64,000 nucleotides of DNA from Candidatus Sulfopaludibacter sp. SbA3 (GTDB lineage: Bacteria > Acidobacteriota > Vicinamibacteria > Vicinamibacterales > UBA2999). Position 1 is the stretch's first letter. Every line of letters starts with the position of its first letter. The notes beneath the pieces are model-generated. The model did no database searches, was not told where the DNA came from, and saw only the letters and a list, made by a program, of their open reading frames with translations. The stretch covers positions 1 through 64,000 of the forward strand of contig CAMDNQ010000018.1 of the NCBI GenBank assembly GCA_945903265.1, written 5' to 3'. The translations under genes and the position numbers were made by a program. Below, piece after piece: positions 40,875-49,453 of this stretch.

Positions 40875-41825
40875 ATGGCCACTGTGCTCGATACCACCCA
40901 CGTTCCCGTCACCGCCGCGCCGGCGCTGCGCCTGGATCACCTGCGCACGCTCGAAGCCGAGAGCATTCACATCCTCCGGGAGGTGGTGGCGGAATTCGAG
41001 CGGCCGGTCATGCTCTATTCCGTCGGCAAGGATTCCTCCGTCATGCTGCGCCTGGCGCAGAAGGCGTTCTTCCCGGGCCCGATTCCGTTTCCGCTGCTGC
41101 ACGTCGATACGACCTACAAGTTCCGCGAAATGATCGCGTTCCGCGATGACATGGCGCGCTCGGTCGGCGCGCGGCTCATCGTGCACACGAACCAGGACGC
41201 GATTGCGGACGGGACGCAGCCGTTCGCGGTCGGCACGCAGCGGTGCTGCGGACTGCTCAAGACGAAGGCGCTGCTCGACGCGCTGCAGGCCGGCAATTTT
41301 GATGCAGCCCTCGGCGGCGCGCGGCGCGACGAGGAACGATCGCGCGCCAAGGAGCGCGTCTTCTCGATCCGCGACGCCAGCGGCCAGTGGGACCCTAAGC
41401 GCCAGCGTCCCGAGCTCTGGCACCTGCTCAACGCCAGGCTGCGGCCCGGCGAGTCGATTCGCGTCTTCCCCCTCTCCAACTGGACCGAGATCGACATCTG
41501 GCAATACATCCACGTTGAACAGATCCCCATTGTCCCGCTGTATCTCGCGAAGGAGCGCGAGGTCATCGTCCGCGGCTCGTCGCTGATCGTCCCGGAACAG
41601 TCGTTCGTACCCGTGCTGCCGGGAGACAAGGTGGAAACCCTCCGCTGCCGGATGCGCTCGCTTGGCTGCTCGCCGTGCACGGGCGCGATTCGCTCCGATG
41701 CCGATACGGTGCCGAAGATCATCGAAGAGCTGATCGCCGTCCGCCAGTCCGAGCGCCAGCTGCGCATCATCGATCACGATCAGGACGCGTCGATGGAGAT
41801 GAAGAAGCGCGAGGGCTACTTCTGA
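40875..41825 (+). CDS. cysD: Sulfate adenylyltransferase subunit 2
   Basis: Subunit of ATP sulfurylase, 316 residues, making adenylylsulfate from sulfate and ATP. It has the PP-loop [15 protein letters not shown] (near residue 50), [37 protein letters not shown] and the C-terminal [17 protein letters not shown]. All are typical CysD features at normal length. ATG 40875 lies just after the attenuator terminator; the stop overlaps cysN (TGATG). Expression likely rises when cysteine is short. Confidence 0.95.
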   Translation: MATVLDTTHVPVTAAPALRLDHLRTLEAESIHILREVVAEFERPVMLYSVGKDSSVMLRLAQKAFFPGPIPFPLLHVDTTYKFREMIAFRDDMARSVGARLIVHTNQDAIADGTQPFAVGTQRCCGLLKTKALLDALQAGNFDAALGGARRDEERSRAKERVFSIRDASGQWDPKRQRPELWHLLNARLRPGESIRVFPLSNWTEIDIWQYIHVEQIPIVPLYLAKEREVIVRGSSLIVPEQSFVPVLPGDKVETLRCRMRSLGCSPCTGAIRSDADTVPKIIEELIAVRQSERQLRIIDHDQDASMEMKKREGYF

Positions 41826-43135
41826 TGTCCGGACTGCTCCGCATCTGCACGGCCGGGAGCGTGGACGATGGGAAGAGCACGCTGATCGGACGGATGCTGC
41901 ACGACGCGCAGGCGGTGTACGAGGACCAGGTGACGTCCGTGCGCGCCGCGTCGAAGAACCGCGGCGCCGGGCCGATTGACTTCTCGCTGTTCACCGACGG
42001 CCTCAAGGCCGAGCGCGAACAGGGCATCACCATCGACGTGGCCTATCGCTACTTCGCGACCGCGAAGCGCAAGTTCATCCTCGCGGATACGCCCGGTCAC
42101 GAGCAGTACACCCGCAACATGGCCACCGGCGCATCAACCGCCGACCTCGCGATCCTGCTGGTCGATGCCTCCCAGGGGGTGAAACCGCAGTCGAGGCGGC
42201 ACGCCCGGATCGCGCAACTGCTCGGGATCACCGACTTCGTCGTCGCGATCAACAAGATGGACCTCGTGGCGTTCAACCGCGACGTCTACGAGCGGATCCG
42301 CGACGAGTTCCTGGACATCCTCGGCGGCGCGCGCTGCCACGCGATTCCGCTGAGCGCCCTCCAGGGCGACAACGTCATGGGGCCGAGTCCTAATACCCCG
42401 TGGTTCGAGGGACCCGGACTGCTCGAGCATCTCGAGACCGTTGACGTCGCGCACGACCTGACGGCACAGCCGTTCCGGTTTCCGGTGCAGCTCGTCATGC
42501 GTCCCGATCACCAGTTCCGCGGCTATGCCGGCCAGATCGTCACGGGCATCGTCCGCGTCGGCGACCTCGTCACCGCGTGGCCCTCGGGCCGGAGCGCGCA
42601 CGTCAAGCGGATTGTCACGCACGATGGCGATCTCGACATGGCGTTCGCGCCGATGTCGGTCGCCATCACGCTCGACGAGGAGATCGACATCAGCCGCGGC
42701 GATCAGCTGTCCGGCGCCTCCAGTCCCCCGCACGTGGGCAACCGGTTCCAGGCGGAAATCGTCTGGATGGACGAGCGGCCGGCCCAGCCCGGACGGGTGT
42801 ATCTGCTGAAGCACACGACGCGCACGGTCGCTGCGGAAGTCGACCGGACGCTCGCGTTGAATCAAATCGGGACCGCCACCGTCGCCGTGACGCATCCGCT
42901 GGTCTTCGACCGCTACGAGAACAACCGCGCGACCGGCAGCTTCGTGCTGATCGACCCGGCAACCTGCTTCACGGCTGGCGCGGGCATGATCGCCGGGCTC
43001 GGCGAGAGCGACCGCACGCAGCCGAACAGTCCGATCAGCGCCGCCGCGCGGCTCGCGCACCTGGCACGGGGCGCCTCATCGGATGCGGAAGCGATTGAGG
43101 CCGTGGAACGCGCGCTCGAGGAGATGCTGACATGA
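41825..43135 (+). CDS. cysN: Sulfate adenylyltransferase subunit 1 (GTPase)
   Basis: EF-Tu-like GTPase of 436 residues that drives sulfate adenylylation with GTP. Motifs: G1 AGSVDDGKSTLIGRML, G2 region GITIDVAYRYF, G3 DTPGHEQYTRNM, G4 NKMD, then beta-barrel domains II and III. It lacks the C-terminal APS-kinase domain of fused CysNC, matching an APS-reductase pathway that needs no PAPS. It overlaps cysD by one base and cysH by four. Confidence 0.94.
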   Translation: MSGLLRICTAGSVDDGKSTLIGRMLHDAQAVYEDQVTSVRAASKNRGAGPIDFSLFTDGLKAEREQGITIDVAYRYFATAKRKFILADTPGHEQYTRNMATGASTADLAILLVDASQGVKPQSRRHARIAQLLGITDFVVAINKMDLVAFNRDVYERIRDEFLDILGGARCHAIPLSALQGDNVMGPSPNTPWFEGPGLLEHLETVDVAHDLTAQPFRFPVQLVMRPDHQFRGYAGQIVTGIVRVGDLVTAWPSGRSAHVKRIVTHDGDLDMAFAPMSVAITLDEEIDISRGDQLSGASSPPHVGNRFQAEIVWMDERPAQPGRVYLLKHTTRTVAAEVDRTLALNQIGTATVAVTHPLVFDRYENNRATGSFVLIDPATCFTAGAGMIAGLGESDRTQPNSPISAAARLAHLARGASSDAEAIEAVERALEEMLT

Positions 43136-43776
43136 GCGGATTGTCCCCTGCGATCATCGAGACGCTGCGAAAGGCGCATGCGCCCTGCCTGACCTCCAGT
43201 TTTCAGGCGGAATGCGTCGTCCTCACGCACATGCTGATCGCGCGGATGCCGGGCATTCCGATCCTGTTTCTCGATACCGCGCACCACTTCGCCGAGACGC
43301 TCGCCTACCGCGACGAACTGGCGGCGAGATGGAAGCTCAATCTGGTGACCTTGCGCGCGAGCGAGCCGCTCGTCGGACTCTGGGAAGCGGAGAGCACCGA
43401 GGCGTGCTGCAAGCGGCACAAAGTGGAGCCGCTCTTCTCGGCGCTCGAACGGTATGACGTCTGGTTTACCGCGCTAAGACGCGATCAGTCGCCGTCACGC
43501 GCGGCGCTGCAGGAGATTGAGCCGTTCAGCCTGCCGACCGGAAAGACCATCCAGCGCGTAAGCCCGCTGGCGGCCTGGACGGCGAAGGATGTGTGGGACT
43601 ACGCGCGGACGCACGACATTCCCCTGCTGCCGCTCTACGACCGCGGCTTCACCAGCATCGGGTGCGAGCCGTGCACGACGCTGCCAGTCGATCCGTCGAA
43701 CCCGCGGTCCGGCCGCTGGCAGGGTCAGAAGCTGGAGTGCGGCATCCACGTCCAGACCAAACCCCACGCCAATTAA
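43132..43776 (+). CDS. cysH: Adenylylsulfate (APS) reductase, Fe-S type
   Basis: Enzyme of 214 residues reducing APS to sulfite. The four Fe-S cysteines Cys92-Cys93 (ACCKRHK) and Cys178/Cys181 (GCEPC) are present, and the catalytic Cys203 lies in ECGIH. This CC...CxxC set marks the assimilatory APS reductase rather than the E. coli-type PAPS reductase, consistent with no APS kinase in the operon. The stop lies inside a palindromic terminator. Confidence 0.93.
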   Translation: MSGLSPAIIETLRKAHAPCLTSSFQAECVVLTHMLIARMPGIPILFLDTAHHFAETLAYRDELAARWKLNLVTLRASEPLVGLWEAESTEACCKRHKVEPLFSALERYDVWFTALRRDQSPSRAALQEIEPFSLPTGKTIQRVSPLAAWTAKDVWDYARTHDIPLLPLYDRGFTSIGCEPCTTLPVDPSNPRSGRWQGQKLECGIHVQTKPHAN

Positions 43777-43799
43777 ATGGGGGCTGACCCCATTTAATT
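43771..43799. terminator. Palindrome between cysH and the serine hydrolase gene
   Basis: AATTAAATGGGG (43771-43782) and CCCCATTTAATT (43788-43799) form a 12-bp stem with a GCTGA loop. It contains the stop codon of both convergent genes, each reading Asn then TAA, and could act as a bidirectional terminator. The G4/C4 core with flanking AT is like a dispersed palindrome I have seen in related genomes; that is from memory. Confidence 0.7.
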
Positions 43800-44918
43800 C
43801 GCCAGCGGGGCGACGACGAACTCATCGAGCACGCCGAAGAGCGCGGCGCGATGACCGCGCCGCTCTTCGCTGACATCCGGCGATGACGTCGTCACGATGA
43901 CCAGATCGAGCTCGGGTATCACGAAGACGTACTGGCCGCCGTAGCCCCACGCGAAGCAGGTGTCGTAGCCGCGGATCTCGTGCACCCACCAGCCGAACCC
44001 GTACTCGCGATCGCGCAGCGGATCGTTCACGTTGCCGTTGAATCCGGGGCCACCCGGACGCCGGTTGCGGGCGCGACCGTCGCAGGAGCGCTCAACCCAC
44101 GCCGCGGGAATCACCTGTGCGGTCGCTGCGGTGCGCGGCACGCCGACGTACGGCCAGCGGCCGCGGTTCAGATAGAGCTCGCCGAACGCCACCATCTGCC
44201 GGGGCGTCATCAGCATGTCGTTGCCACCGAAATAAATCCCCTGCGGATCCCGTGGCCACTGCGGCAGCGTGAAGCCGAGCGGCTTGCCGAGCGCATCGTT
44301 GGTGAACGCCCACGTGCTCATGCCGGTCGCCCTGGTGAGGATGGCTGACAACAGGTGCGTGTTGCCCGTGCTGTACTCCATCTCCTCCCCCGGCGCCGCG
44401 AACATCGGCCGGGCCAGGGCGTGCCGCACCCAGTTCTTGCTGGTGACCCACGCGCCGTAGTTGCGGTTGCTCGTGCCCTCGAGACCGGGCCGCATGGTGA
44501 GCAGGTGCTCGACGGTGATCTCCCGCTTCCGGCGATCCGGGTCCTGCGCGAGCTCGGGGAACCAGGTAGCGATCGGCGTGCTCACCGAAGGAATCAGCTT
44601 CCGCTCGATCGCGATACCGACCAGAGCAGAGATGACGCTCTTGGATGCGGACTTGATGTTGGCGGGACGCTCGCGGCGGATGCCGCTGTAGTAGCGCTCG
44701 AAGATCAGCTCCCCGCGGCGGCTGACGAGCAGACTGTGGAGGCGCGACAGCCCCCGCGCTTCGGCGTCGAGCGCGTCGGCGCTCCAGACAGCGTCCCCGA
44801 CGGCGTTCCCGACGCCATTCCCGACGGACGGCCGCTGCGCAGCCAGTCCGGCCGCCAATCCCAACGCCAGGACGACGGCCGTGCCGAACACCAACAGTCG
44901 CAGCCAGCTGTTCCGCAT
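43794..44918 (-). CDS. Serine hydrolase, class C beta-lactamase family
   Basis: Exported enzyme of 374 residues with an N-terminal hydrophobic segment (about 7-28). It has the SxxK motif SASKS (in IKSASKSVISALVG), a YxN-like segment near YSTGNTHLLSAILTRATG, and the C-terminal FAWGYGGQYVFVIPELDLVIVTTS. EstB/AmpC/PBP4-like members hydrolyse esters, amides or peptidoglycan peptides; the substrate is unknown. The stop lies in the terminator palindrome shared with cysH. Confidence 0.86.
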   Translation of the reverse strand: MRNSWLRLLVFGTAVVLALGLAAGLAAQRPSVGNGVGNAVGDAVWSADALDAEARGLSRLHSLLVSRRGELIFERYYSGIRRERPANIKSASKSVISALVGIAIERKLIPSVSTPIATWFPELAQDPDRRKREITVEHLLTMRPGLEGTSNRNYGAWVTSKNWVRHALARPMFAAPGEEMEYSTGNTHLLSAILTRATGMSTWAFTNDALGKPLGFTLPQWPRDPQGIYFGGNDMLMTPRQMVAFGELYLNRGRWPYVGVPRTAATAQVIPAAWVERSCDGRARNRRPGGPGFNGNVNDPLRDREYGFGWWVHEIRGYDTCFAWGYGGQYVFVIPELDLVIVTTSSPDVSEERRGHRAALFGVLDEFVVAPLAN

Positions 44919-44935
44919 CGCTCTGATAGTGGCGA

Positions 44936-45562
44936 TTATAGAGGCCTTACACGCGTCAGCCAGTCGCGCGCCTGGGCGACGTCGGCTTCCGTCAATTCAT
45001 GGCCGCTCTCCTGCCAGGCGAGCGTGACGTCTGCGCCTGCCGTGCGGAGCAGTCCGGCGAGCCGCTCCGTCTCGGCGGGCGCGACCAGCGGATCCCTCCG
45101 GCCGTTCGACAGGAGCACGGGCGTGCCGGGGAGGGACGGCAGCGGATCGGGCACGAGCGGCACCATCGCACGGAACAGGATGGCGCCCGCCAGCGTCGCG
45201 GGCTCGAGGAGCAACAGGCTTGCGGCGATGTTCGCGCCGTTCGAAAAACCCGCGGCCACGATTCGATCGGAAGCAAACCCGTAATGGGCCGACGCGCGCG
45301 ACACAAATCCCGCCAGGTCGTGCGTCCGCTGTTTCAGATCGTCGATATCGAAGACGCCTTCGGCCAGCCGCCTGAAGAACCGGGGCATGCCGCGCTCGAG
45401 CACCTGCCCTCTCGGACTGAGGACACCCGCGTCGGGCCGCAGCGCATCCTTCAACGACACGAGATCGTGCTCGTTCCCGCCCGTGCCGTGGAGCAGCAGC
45501 AGGATCGGCGCGGCCGGAGTCGCCGGCGGGTGAAAGACGTGGACGAAGCCGAGATCGCTCAT
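44936..45562 (-). CDS. Alpha/beta-hydrolase, MhqD-like carboxylesterase
   Basis: Cytoplasmic esterase of 208 residues: LLLHGTGGNEHDLVSL (oxyanion), the nucleophile elbow GFSNGANIAASLL, and Asp/His near RDPLVAPAETERL and SGHELTEAD. It resembles MhqD, the partner of MhqO in hydroquinone/quinone detoxification. Its ATG overlaps the stop of the ring-cleaving dioxygenase gene by four bases, as in mhq operons. The link to quinones is inference from this pairing. Confidence 0.83.
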   Translation of the reverse strand: MSDLGFVHVFHPPATPAAPILLLLHGTGGNEHDLVSLKDALRPDAGVLSPRGQVLERGMPRFFRRLAEGVFDIDDLKQRTHDLAGFVSRASAHYGFASDRIVAAGFSNGANIAASLLLLEPATLAGAILFRAMVPLVPDPLPSLPGTPVLLSNGRRDPLVAPAETERLAGLLRTAGADVTLAWQESGHELTEADVAQARDWLTRVRPL

Positions 45563-46497
45563 CCCAGCCTCAACGGCGGAAGGCCGCTCTCGATCACGGC
45601 GCGCTGTCGCTCGAGCCAGGGTGGCAGCACGAGGGTCTCGCCGAGATGCTCTGGCGCTTCGTCAACGGCGAATCCGGGTCCATCCGTCGCGAGCTCGAAG
45701 AGCACGCCGCCCGGCTCCTTGAAATAGACCGACTTGAACCAGAAGCGATCGATAACGGGCGTAGGCCGCGCGCCGGCCGCTTCGACCTGCGCGCGCATCG
45801 CGAGCTCGTGCGTGTCGTCGTCGACGCGCCATGCGAGGTGGTGCACGCAGCCGACGCCCCAGGCGCCGCGCCGCTCGTCGGGTGTCTCACGAATATCCAC
45901 TCCGCCCGCCACGTCGGTAAACCCGTAGCGCATCCAGCCGTCCTCCGTGCCGAGATGCGCGAAGCCGAGCGCCTCCGTCAGGAAGGCGGTCGTCAGGCTC
46001 GCCTCGCGCTCCCACAACCGCGCGCTGTGCAGGCCCCTGACCTGACGATCCGCCGGCACCTGGCTTCCCTCCCACGGCGTGAACAGCCGTGACCTGGGCG
46101 CGGCGGGTTCCACCAGCGCGACTTTCATTCCGTGAGGATCCATGACGGGAAGCACGCGATCGCCAAAACGCTGTTCGACCGCACCGACCGGCGCACCGGA
46201 CGTGTCGAGGCGTGCCTGCCAGTACTCGATCGACCCGGTTGGAATCTCGAGCGACACCTCCACGGCCAGGCCATGCCCCATGCGGGGCGGCGCCATGTGC
46301 GCCCATGGAAAGAATGTCAGATCGGCGCCCGGATGCCCTTCGGCGTCCGCATAAAAGAGGTGGTACGTCGTCGGGTCGTCCTGGTTGACCGACTTCTTGA
46401 CGAGCCGCATGCCGAGCAGGCCCGCGTAAAAGTCGGCGTTTTCCTGCGGCGGTCCTGAAATGGCTGTGATGTGGTGGAGCCCGTTCACTCGTGGCAT
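45559..46497 (-). CDS. Ring-cleaving dioxygenase, MhqO-like VOC protein
   Basis: Enzyme of 312 residues with two vicinal-oxygen-chelate modules. It begins GLHHITAISGPPQENADFYAG, with the metal His pair, and continues LGMRLVKKSVNQDDPTTYHLFYADAEGHPGADLTFFPW and VHHLAWRVDDD. The pattern is that of MhqO/LinE/PcpA-like hydroquinone or catechol dioxygenases. It is paired with the esterase gene. The specific ring substrate is unknown. The minus-strand start at 46497 lies 64 bases before the divergent ABM gene. Confidence 0.85.
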   Translation of the reverse strand: MPRVNGLHHITAISGPPQENADFYAGLLGMRLVKKSVNQDDPTTYHLFYADAEGHPGADLTFFPWAHMAPPRMGHGLAVEVSLEIPTGSIEYWQARLDTSGAPVGAVEQRFGDRVLPVMDPHGMKVALVEPAAPRSRLFTPWEGSQVPADRQVRGLHSARLWEREASLTTAFLTEALGFAHLGTEDGWMRYGFTDVAGGVDIRETPDERRGAWGVGCVHHLAWRVDDDTHELAMRAQVEAAGARPTPVIDRFWFKSVYFKEPGGVLFELATDGPGFAVDEAPEHLGETLVLPPWLERQRAVIESGLPPLRLG

Positions 46498-46561
46498 GGC
46501 GCGATTCCTGTCTACGTTTCGTGTCTACATCGTATTATTGCCGTCGCCGGGGAGGCACGCC

Positions 46562-47275
46562 ATGCGTTACGCCACGTTCGTCTGCACACTGATCGTCCTG
46601 TCGCTGAGCCGTGCCGCATTCGGGCAGGGTGCACCTCAGGCACCTGCCGTCCCTGCCGTACCGGAAGGTCCCAGGGTCATCGTCAGCTACATCGAAGTGG
46701 CGCCGTCTACAGACGCGCAGGCCGTGCCGCTGCTGCGCGGGTATCGCGACGCGGCACGGAAGGCCGCCGGCAACACGAAGGCCGATGTGCTGCAGCGCGT
46801 CGGCCTCCAGGGACATTTCGTCATCACCGAAGAGTGGAATGACGACGCCTCGTGGAAGGCGCATCGGGGCGCGACGCACGTCACGCAGTTCCGCGAGAAG
46901 CTGTCGTCGCTGCGTGTCAGCCCGTATGACGAGCGATCGCATACGGGCCTCTCGCGCGAGCCGGCCGCGGCCGCACCCGACTCCGCCGTGACCGTCGTGA
47001 CGCATGTCGACGTCGTGCCTGCGGGCGTGCCGAAAGCGCGCGAGATGCTGCAGGGCCAGGCGATGGCCAGCCGCAAGGAGGCGGGTAACCTGCGCTTCGA
47101 CATCCTGCAGGGTGTCCGCATGAACCACTTCACTGTCGTCGAGAGCTGGCGCGACCAGCGTGCGTACGACGCGCACGTCAGCGCAGCGCATACGAAGACG
47201 CTGCGCGACGTGCTGCAGCAGCTGTCACCCGACGCCGGCCTTTACGACGAGCGGCTGTTCCGGCTGGTCCGCTGA
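46562..47275 (+). CDS. Exported protein with two ABM-type domains
   Basis: Protein of 237 residues with a signal peptide (to about 21, ending AFGQ). Two ferredoxin-like ABM (antibiotic-biosynthesis-monooxygenase) units follow: VSYIEVAPSTDAQAVPLLRGYRDAARKAAGN ... FVITEEWNDDASWKAH, and VTHVDVVPAGVPKAREMLQGQAMASRKEAGN ... FTVVESWRDQRAYDAH. Intracellular ABM proteins are cofactor-free oxygenases; an exported tandem is less usual. GGGAGG precedes ATG 46562. Role unknown. Confidence 0.78.
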   Translation: MRYATFVCTLIVLSLSRAAFGQGAPQAPAVPAVPEGPRVIVSYIEVAPSTDAQAVPLLRGYRDAARKAAGNTKADVLQRVGLQGHFVITEEWNDDASWKAHRGATHVTQFREKLSSLRVSPYDERSHTGLSREPAAAAPDSAVTVVTHVDVVPAGVPKAREMLQGQAMASRKEAGNLRFDILQGVRMNHFTVVESWRDQRAYDAHVSAAHTKTLRDVLQQLSPDAGLYDERLFRLVR

Positions 47276-47304
47276 TCCTCTTCCAGACGCTGCTGCCGCT
47301 CCTG

Positions 47305-47874
47305 ATGGCGGCATGCGTCGTGGCGCTCGACCGGACGGCTTCGACCGCCGTCCGGCGGATTGAGGCCGCGCTGATCCTGCTGTTTGGCGTCGGTGTGGCC
47401 GGAACCGGTTTCGGTCATTTCGCCGGCCACTTCCTGTTTCAGGATCCCGTACACATCGAGATGGCCTTTGCCCACCTCGCGATCGGCACCCTCGGGATCG
47501 TGGCCGCCTATCGGCGTGATTACGTTCGCGAGGCGACAGTGATCGCCGTGACGATCGCGGGCATCGCTGCAGGGAACCTGCTCATGCCGGCGTGCCTGAT
47601 TCCGCTGCTCGTCGCGTCGCGACGAGTCGAGCGCAGAGTCGAGCGCAGCGCGCGCGGCGGGGATCCGCGAAACAGTCGTCCAGCACTCGCCACATGGCGC
47701 CTTCCCCTCGTCCTCGGAGCGTATCTGACGACGGCGATTGTCGGGACGACCGTTGGCGTCGGCGTCGCGGTCGGTGAGGTGCCGACGATGGCGCTGCTCG
47801 GAGCCGCGATGGCGATTGCGGTGACCGCCGGCCTCGTCGCGCGATCGCGGATGGTCAGCGAAGCGCGTTCGTAA
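47305..47874 (+). CDS. Small integral membrane protein, DUF6790-like
   Basis: Protein of 189 residues with about five hydrophobic segments and a long Arg-rich cytoplasmic loop (VERRVERSARGG). GHFAGHFLFQDPVHIEMAFAHLAIGTLGIVAAY resembles the DUF6790 group. Function is unknown. The start is uncertain: the frame is open upstream without ATG or GTG and begins 29 bases after the ABM gene. It overlaps the end of the convergent peroxidase gene by 20 bases. Confidence 0.6.
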   Translation: MAACVVALDRTASTAVRRIEAALILLFGVGVAGTGFGHFAGHFLFQDPVHIEMAFAHLAIGTLGIVAAYRRDYVREATVIAVTIAGIAAGNLLMPACLIPLLVASRRVERRVERSARGGDPRNSRPALATWRLPLVLGAYLTTAIVGTTVGVGVAVGEVPTMALLGAAMAIAVTAGLVARSRMVSEARS

Positions 47875-48409
47875 TGGCCGCGCGGAGCCGCGGGTCGTCC
47901 GGCGTCACGTCGCTTGGAAAGAACGCGACGACCTTTCCGTCGCGGCCGATCACGTACTTACTGAAGTTCCACGCCGGCAGGTTGCCGGACCGTCCGAGGA
48001 ACGCGTAGATCGGAGACTGTCCCGCGCCGCTGCGCGTGACGACTTTTTCGAACAGCGGAAATGTCACGTCGTAATTCGTCCGGCAGAACGTCGCGATCTC
48101 CTGCGCGGTGCCCGGCTCCTGCTCGCCAAAGTCGTTGCTCGGAAAGCCGAGGACGCTGACGCCCTTCCCTTTCATCTCGCGATAGAGCTTCTCCAACCCC
48201 GCGTACTGCGGTGTGTAGCCGCAGAAGCTCGCGACGTTGACGACGACGCTGACGGTACCGCGATATGGGGCGAGGCTGGCGGGCTTGCCGTCGAGCGCCC
48301 GCGCGGGCAGGTCGTAGAACGAGGCCTGCTGCGCAGAAGTTCCTCCGATGGCGCTTCCGACCGCGGCACACACGAGCAGTCCAGTCAGCACGGTTCGAGC
48401 GTCAGACAT
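47855..48409 (-). CDS. Glutathione-peroxidase-family protein, exported
   Basis: Thiol peroxidase of 184 residues with an N-terminal signal-like segment (about 5-25). The GPx signature is present as NVASFCGYTPQYAGLEKLY with peroxidatic Cys, then LGFPSNDFGEQEPG with the Gln, and WNFSKYVIGRDGKVV with the Trp. The Cys form (no selenocysteine) usually works with thioredoxin. An exported location would make it a periplasmic peroxidase. ATG 48409 has GGAG upstream. It precedes no obvious partner. Confidence 0.85.
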   Translation of the reverse strand: MSDARTVLTGLLVCAAVGSAIGGTSAQQASFYDLPARALDGKPASLAPYRGTVSVVVNVASFCGYTPQYAGLEKLYREMKGKGVSVLGFPSNDFGEQEPGTAQEIATFCRTNYDVTFPLFEKVVTRSGAGQSPIYAFLGRSGNLPAWNFSKYVIGRDGKVVAFFPSDVTPDDPRLRAAITNALR

Positions 48410-48421
48410 CACCCGTCTCCT

Positions 48422-49015
48422 CTATGAGCTTTTCAACACGCCGGATGCGCAGAAGGATTCGATCGTATCCACAATCATCGGCCAGACGGCGGGCATGGCC
48501 CCCTCGATCGGCGCCATGCGTTTCAGCACCTGCGCGCGTGTCAGGTTCTGGTTGCACCAGCTGCCGCCGCCGGAAAACGCGTTCTGCAGCAGCGGCTGCA
48601 ACCGGTCCATTGCATTTGCGAACTTCGACTCCGCGGTCGCCTGCTCCTCAAACTCCTCCCAGAAGGCCCGCAGCCGCGCGGCCTGATCCGGTGGAAGCAT
48701 TGCGAAGATCCGCTCGGCAGCCACATGTTCGCGATCGGCTTTCGTCGCCGAGTTCTGCGTGTCGTACGCGAAGGTATCACCCGCGTCGATCTCCACGAGA
48801 TCGTGAACCGCCAGCATCTCCAGCACGCGAGCGAGATTGACCGGTGCCGGCGCGTATTCCGCCATCACGACCGCCGCGAGCGCCAGGTGCCACGAGTGCT
48901 CCGCCGAGTTCTCCTGACGCGATCCGTCGATGAGCGCGGTCCGGCGCAACACGGCCTTGAGCTTGTCCGCTTCGACAAGAAACGCAATCTGCCGCGTGAG
49001 CCGATCGTCTGCCAT
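48422..49015 (-). CDS. HD-domain phosphohydrolase, YfbR-like
   Basis: Cytoplasmic enzyme of 197 residues with the HD-superfamily metal site: SAEHSWHLALAAVVM (first His), HDLVEIDAGDTFAYD (HD pair), and a later Asp in NAMDRLQPLLQN. Related to YfbR-type 5-prime-deoxynucleotidases and HDDC2. ATG 49015 begins MADDRL; a longer frame lacks a clear start. It lies 12 bases upstream of the peroxidase start on the same strand. Confidence 0.83.
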   Translation of the reverse strand: MADDRLTRQIAFLVEADKLKAVLRRTALIDGSRQENSAEHSWHLALAAVVMAEYAPAPVNLARVLEMLAVHDLVEIDAGDTFAYDTQNSATKADREHVAAERIFAMLPPDQAARLRAFWEEFEEQATAESKFANAMDRLQPLLQNAFSGGGSWCNQNLTRAQVLKRMAPIEGAMPAVWPMIVDTIESFCASGVLKSS

Positions 49016-49060
49016 TGCGTCGATTATATGAGCGGGCTGGAGTCGCGGTACAGTGGCGGC

Positions 49061-49453
49061 ATGGATCACGTGTTCGATCTCGGCACGCTCGCGGATGCGT
49101 TTCCCGCAGCGGCGAAGACGATGCTCGTGGACGTGCGGCTGGCCGACGACGAGGCCGCGAGCTGCCGGCTCTTTCGCGTCTATGCGACCGTGCCGGCGCA
49201 CTACCACTCCACCTGCGATGAGTACCTGATGGTGGTGAAAGGACGCGCCAGCTTTTTCATCGGCGACGGCGCGCCCTTCGAGGCGTCGCCCGGCCAGTTG
49301 ATTCACTTCACGAAGAAGACGGTCCACGGCATCACCATTCTCGAGGCGCCGCTCGTCTTCCTGGCCATCGACACGCCGCGCCGCGACCCGCGCGACATCA
49401 CGTTCGTCAATCCGGCGGACGGTACACCCGATACGTTCATTCGTGCTCTCTGA
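49061..49453 (+). CDS. Single-domain cupin protein
   Basis: Protein of 130 residues with one cupin barrel: motif 1 AHYHSTCDEYLMVVKGRASFFIGD with two His and the Glu, motif 2 PGQLIHFTKKTVHGI. It probably binds a divalent metal; an enzyme activity or sensing role cannot be assigned. ATG 49061 is the likely start (another at 49028 adds 11 residues); neither has a strong Shine-Dalgarno. It overlaps the MATE gene start by 11 bases. Confidence 0.78.
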   Translation: MDHVFDLGTLADAFPAAAKTMLVDVRLADDEAASCRLFRVYATVPAHYHSTCDEYLMVVKGRASFFIGDGAPFEASPGQLIHFTKKTVHGITILEAPLVFLAIDTPRRDPRDITFVNPADGTPDTFIRAL

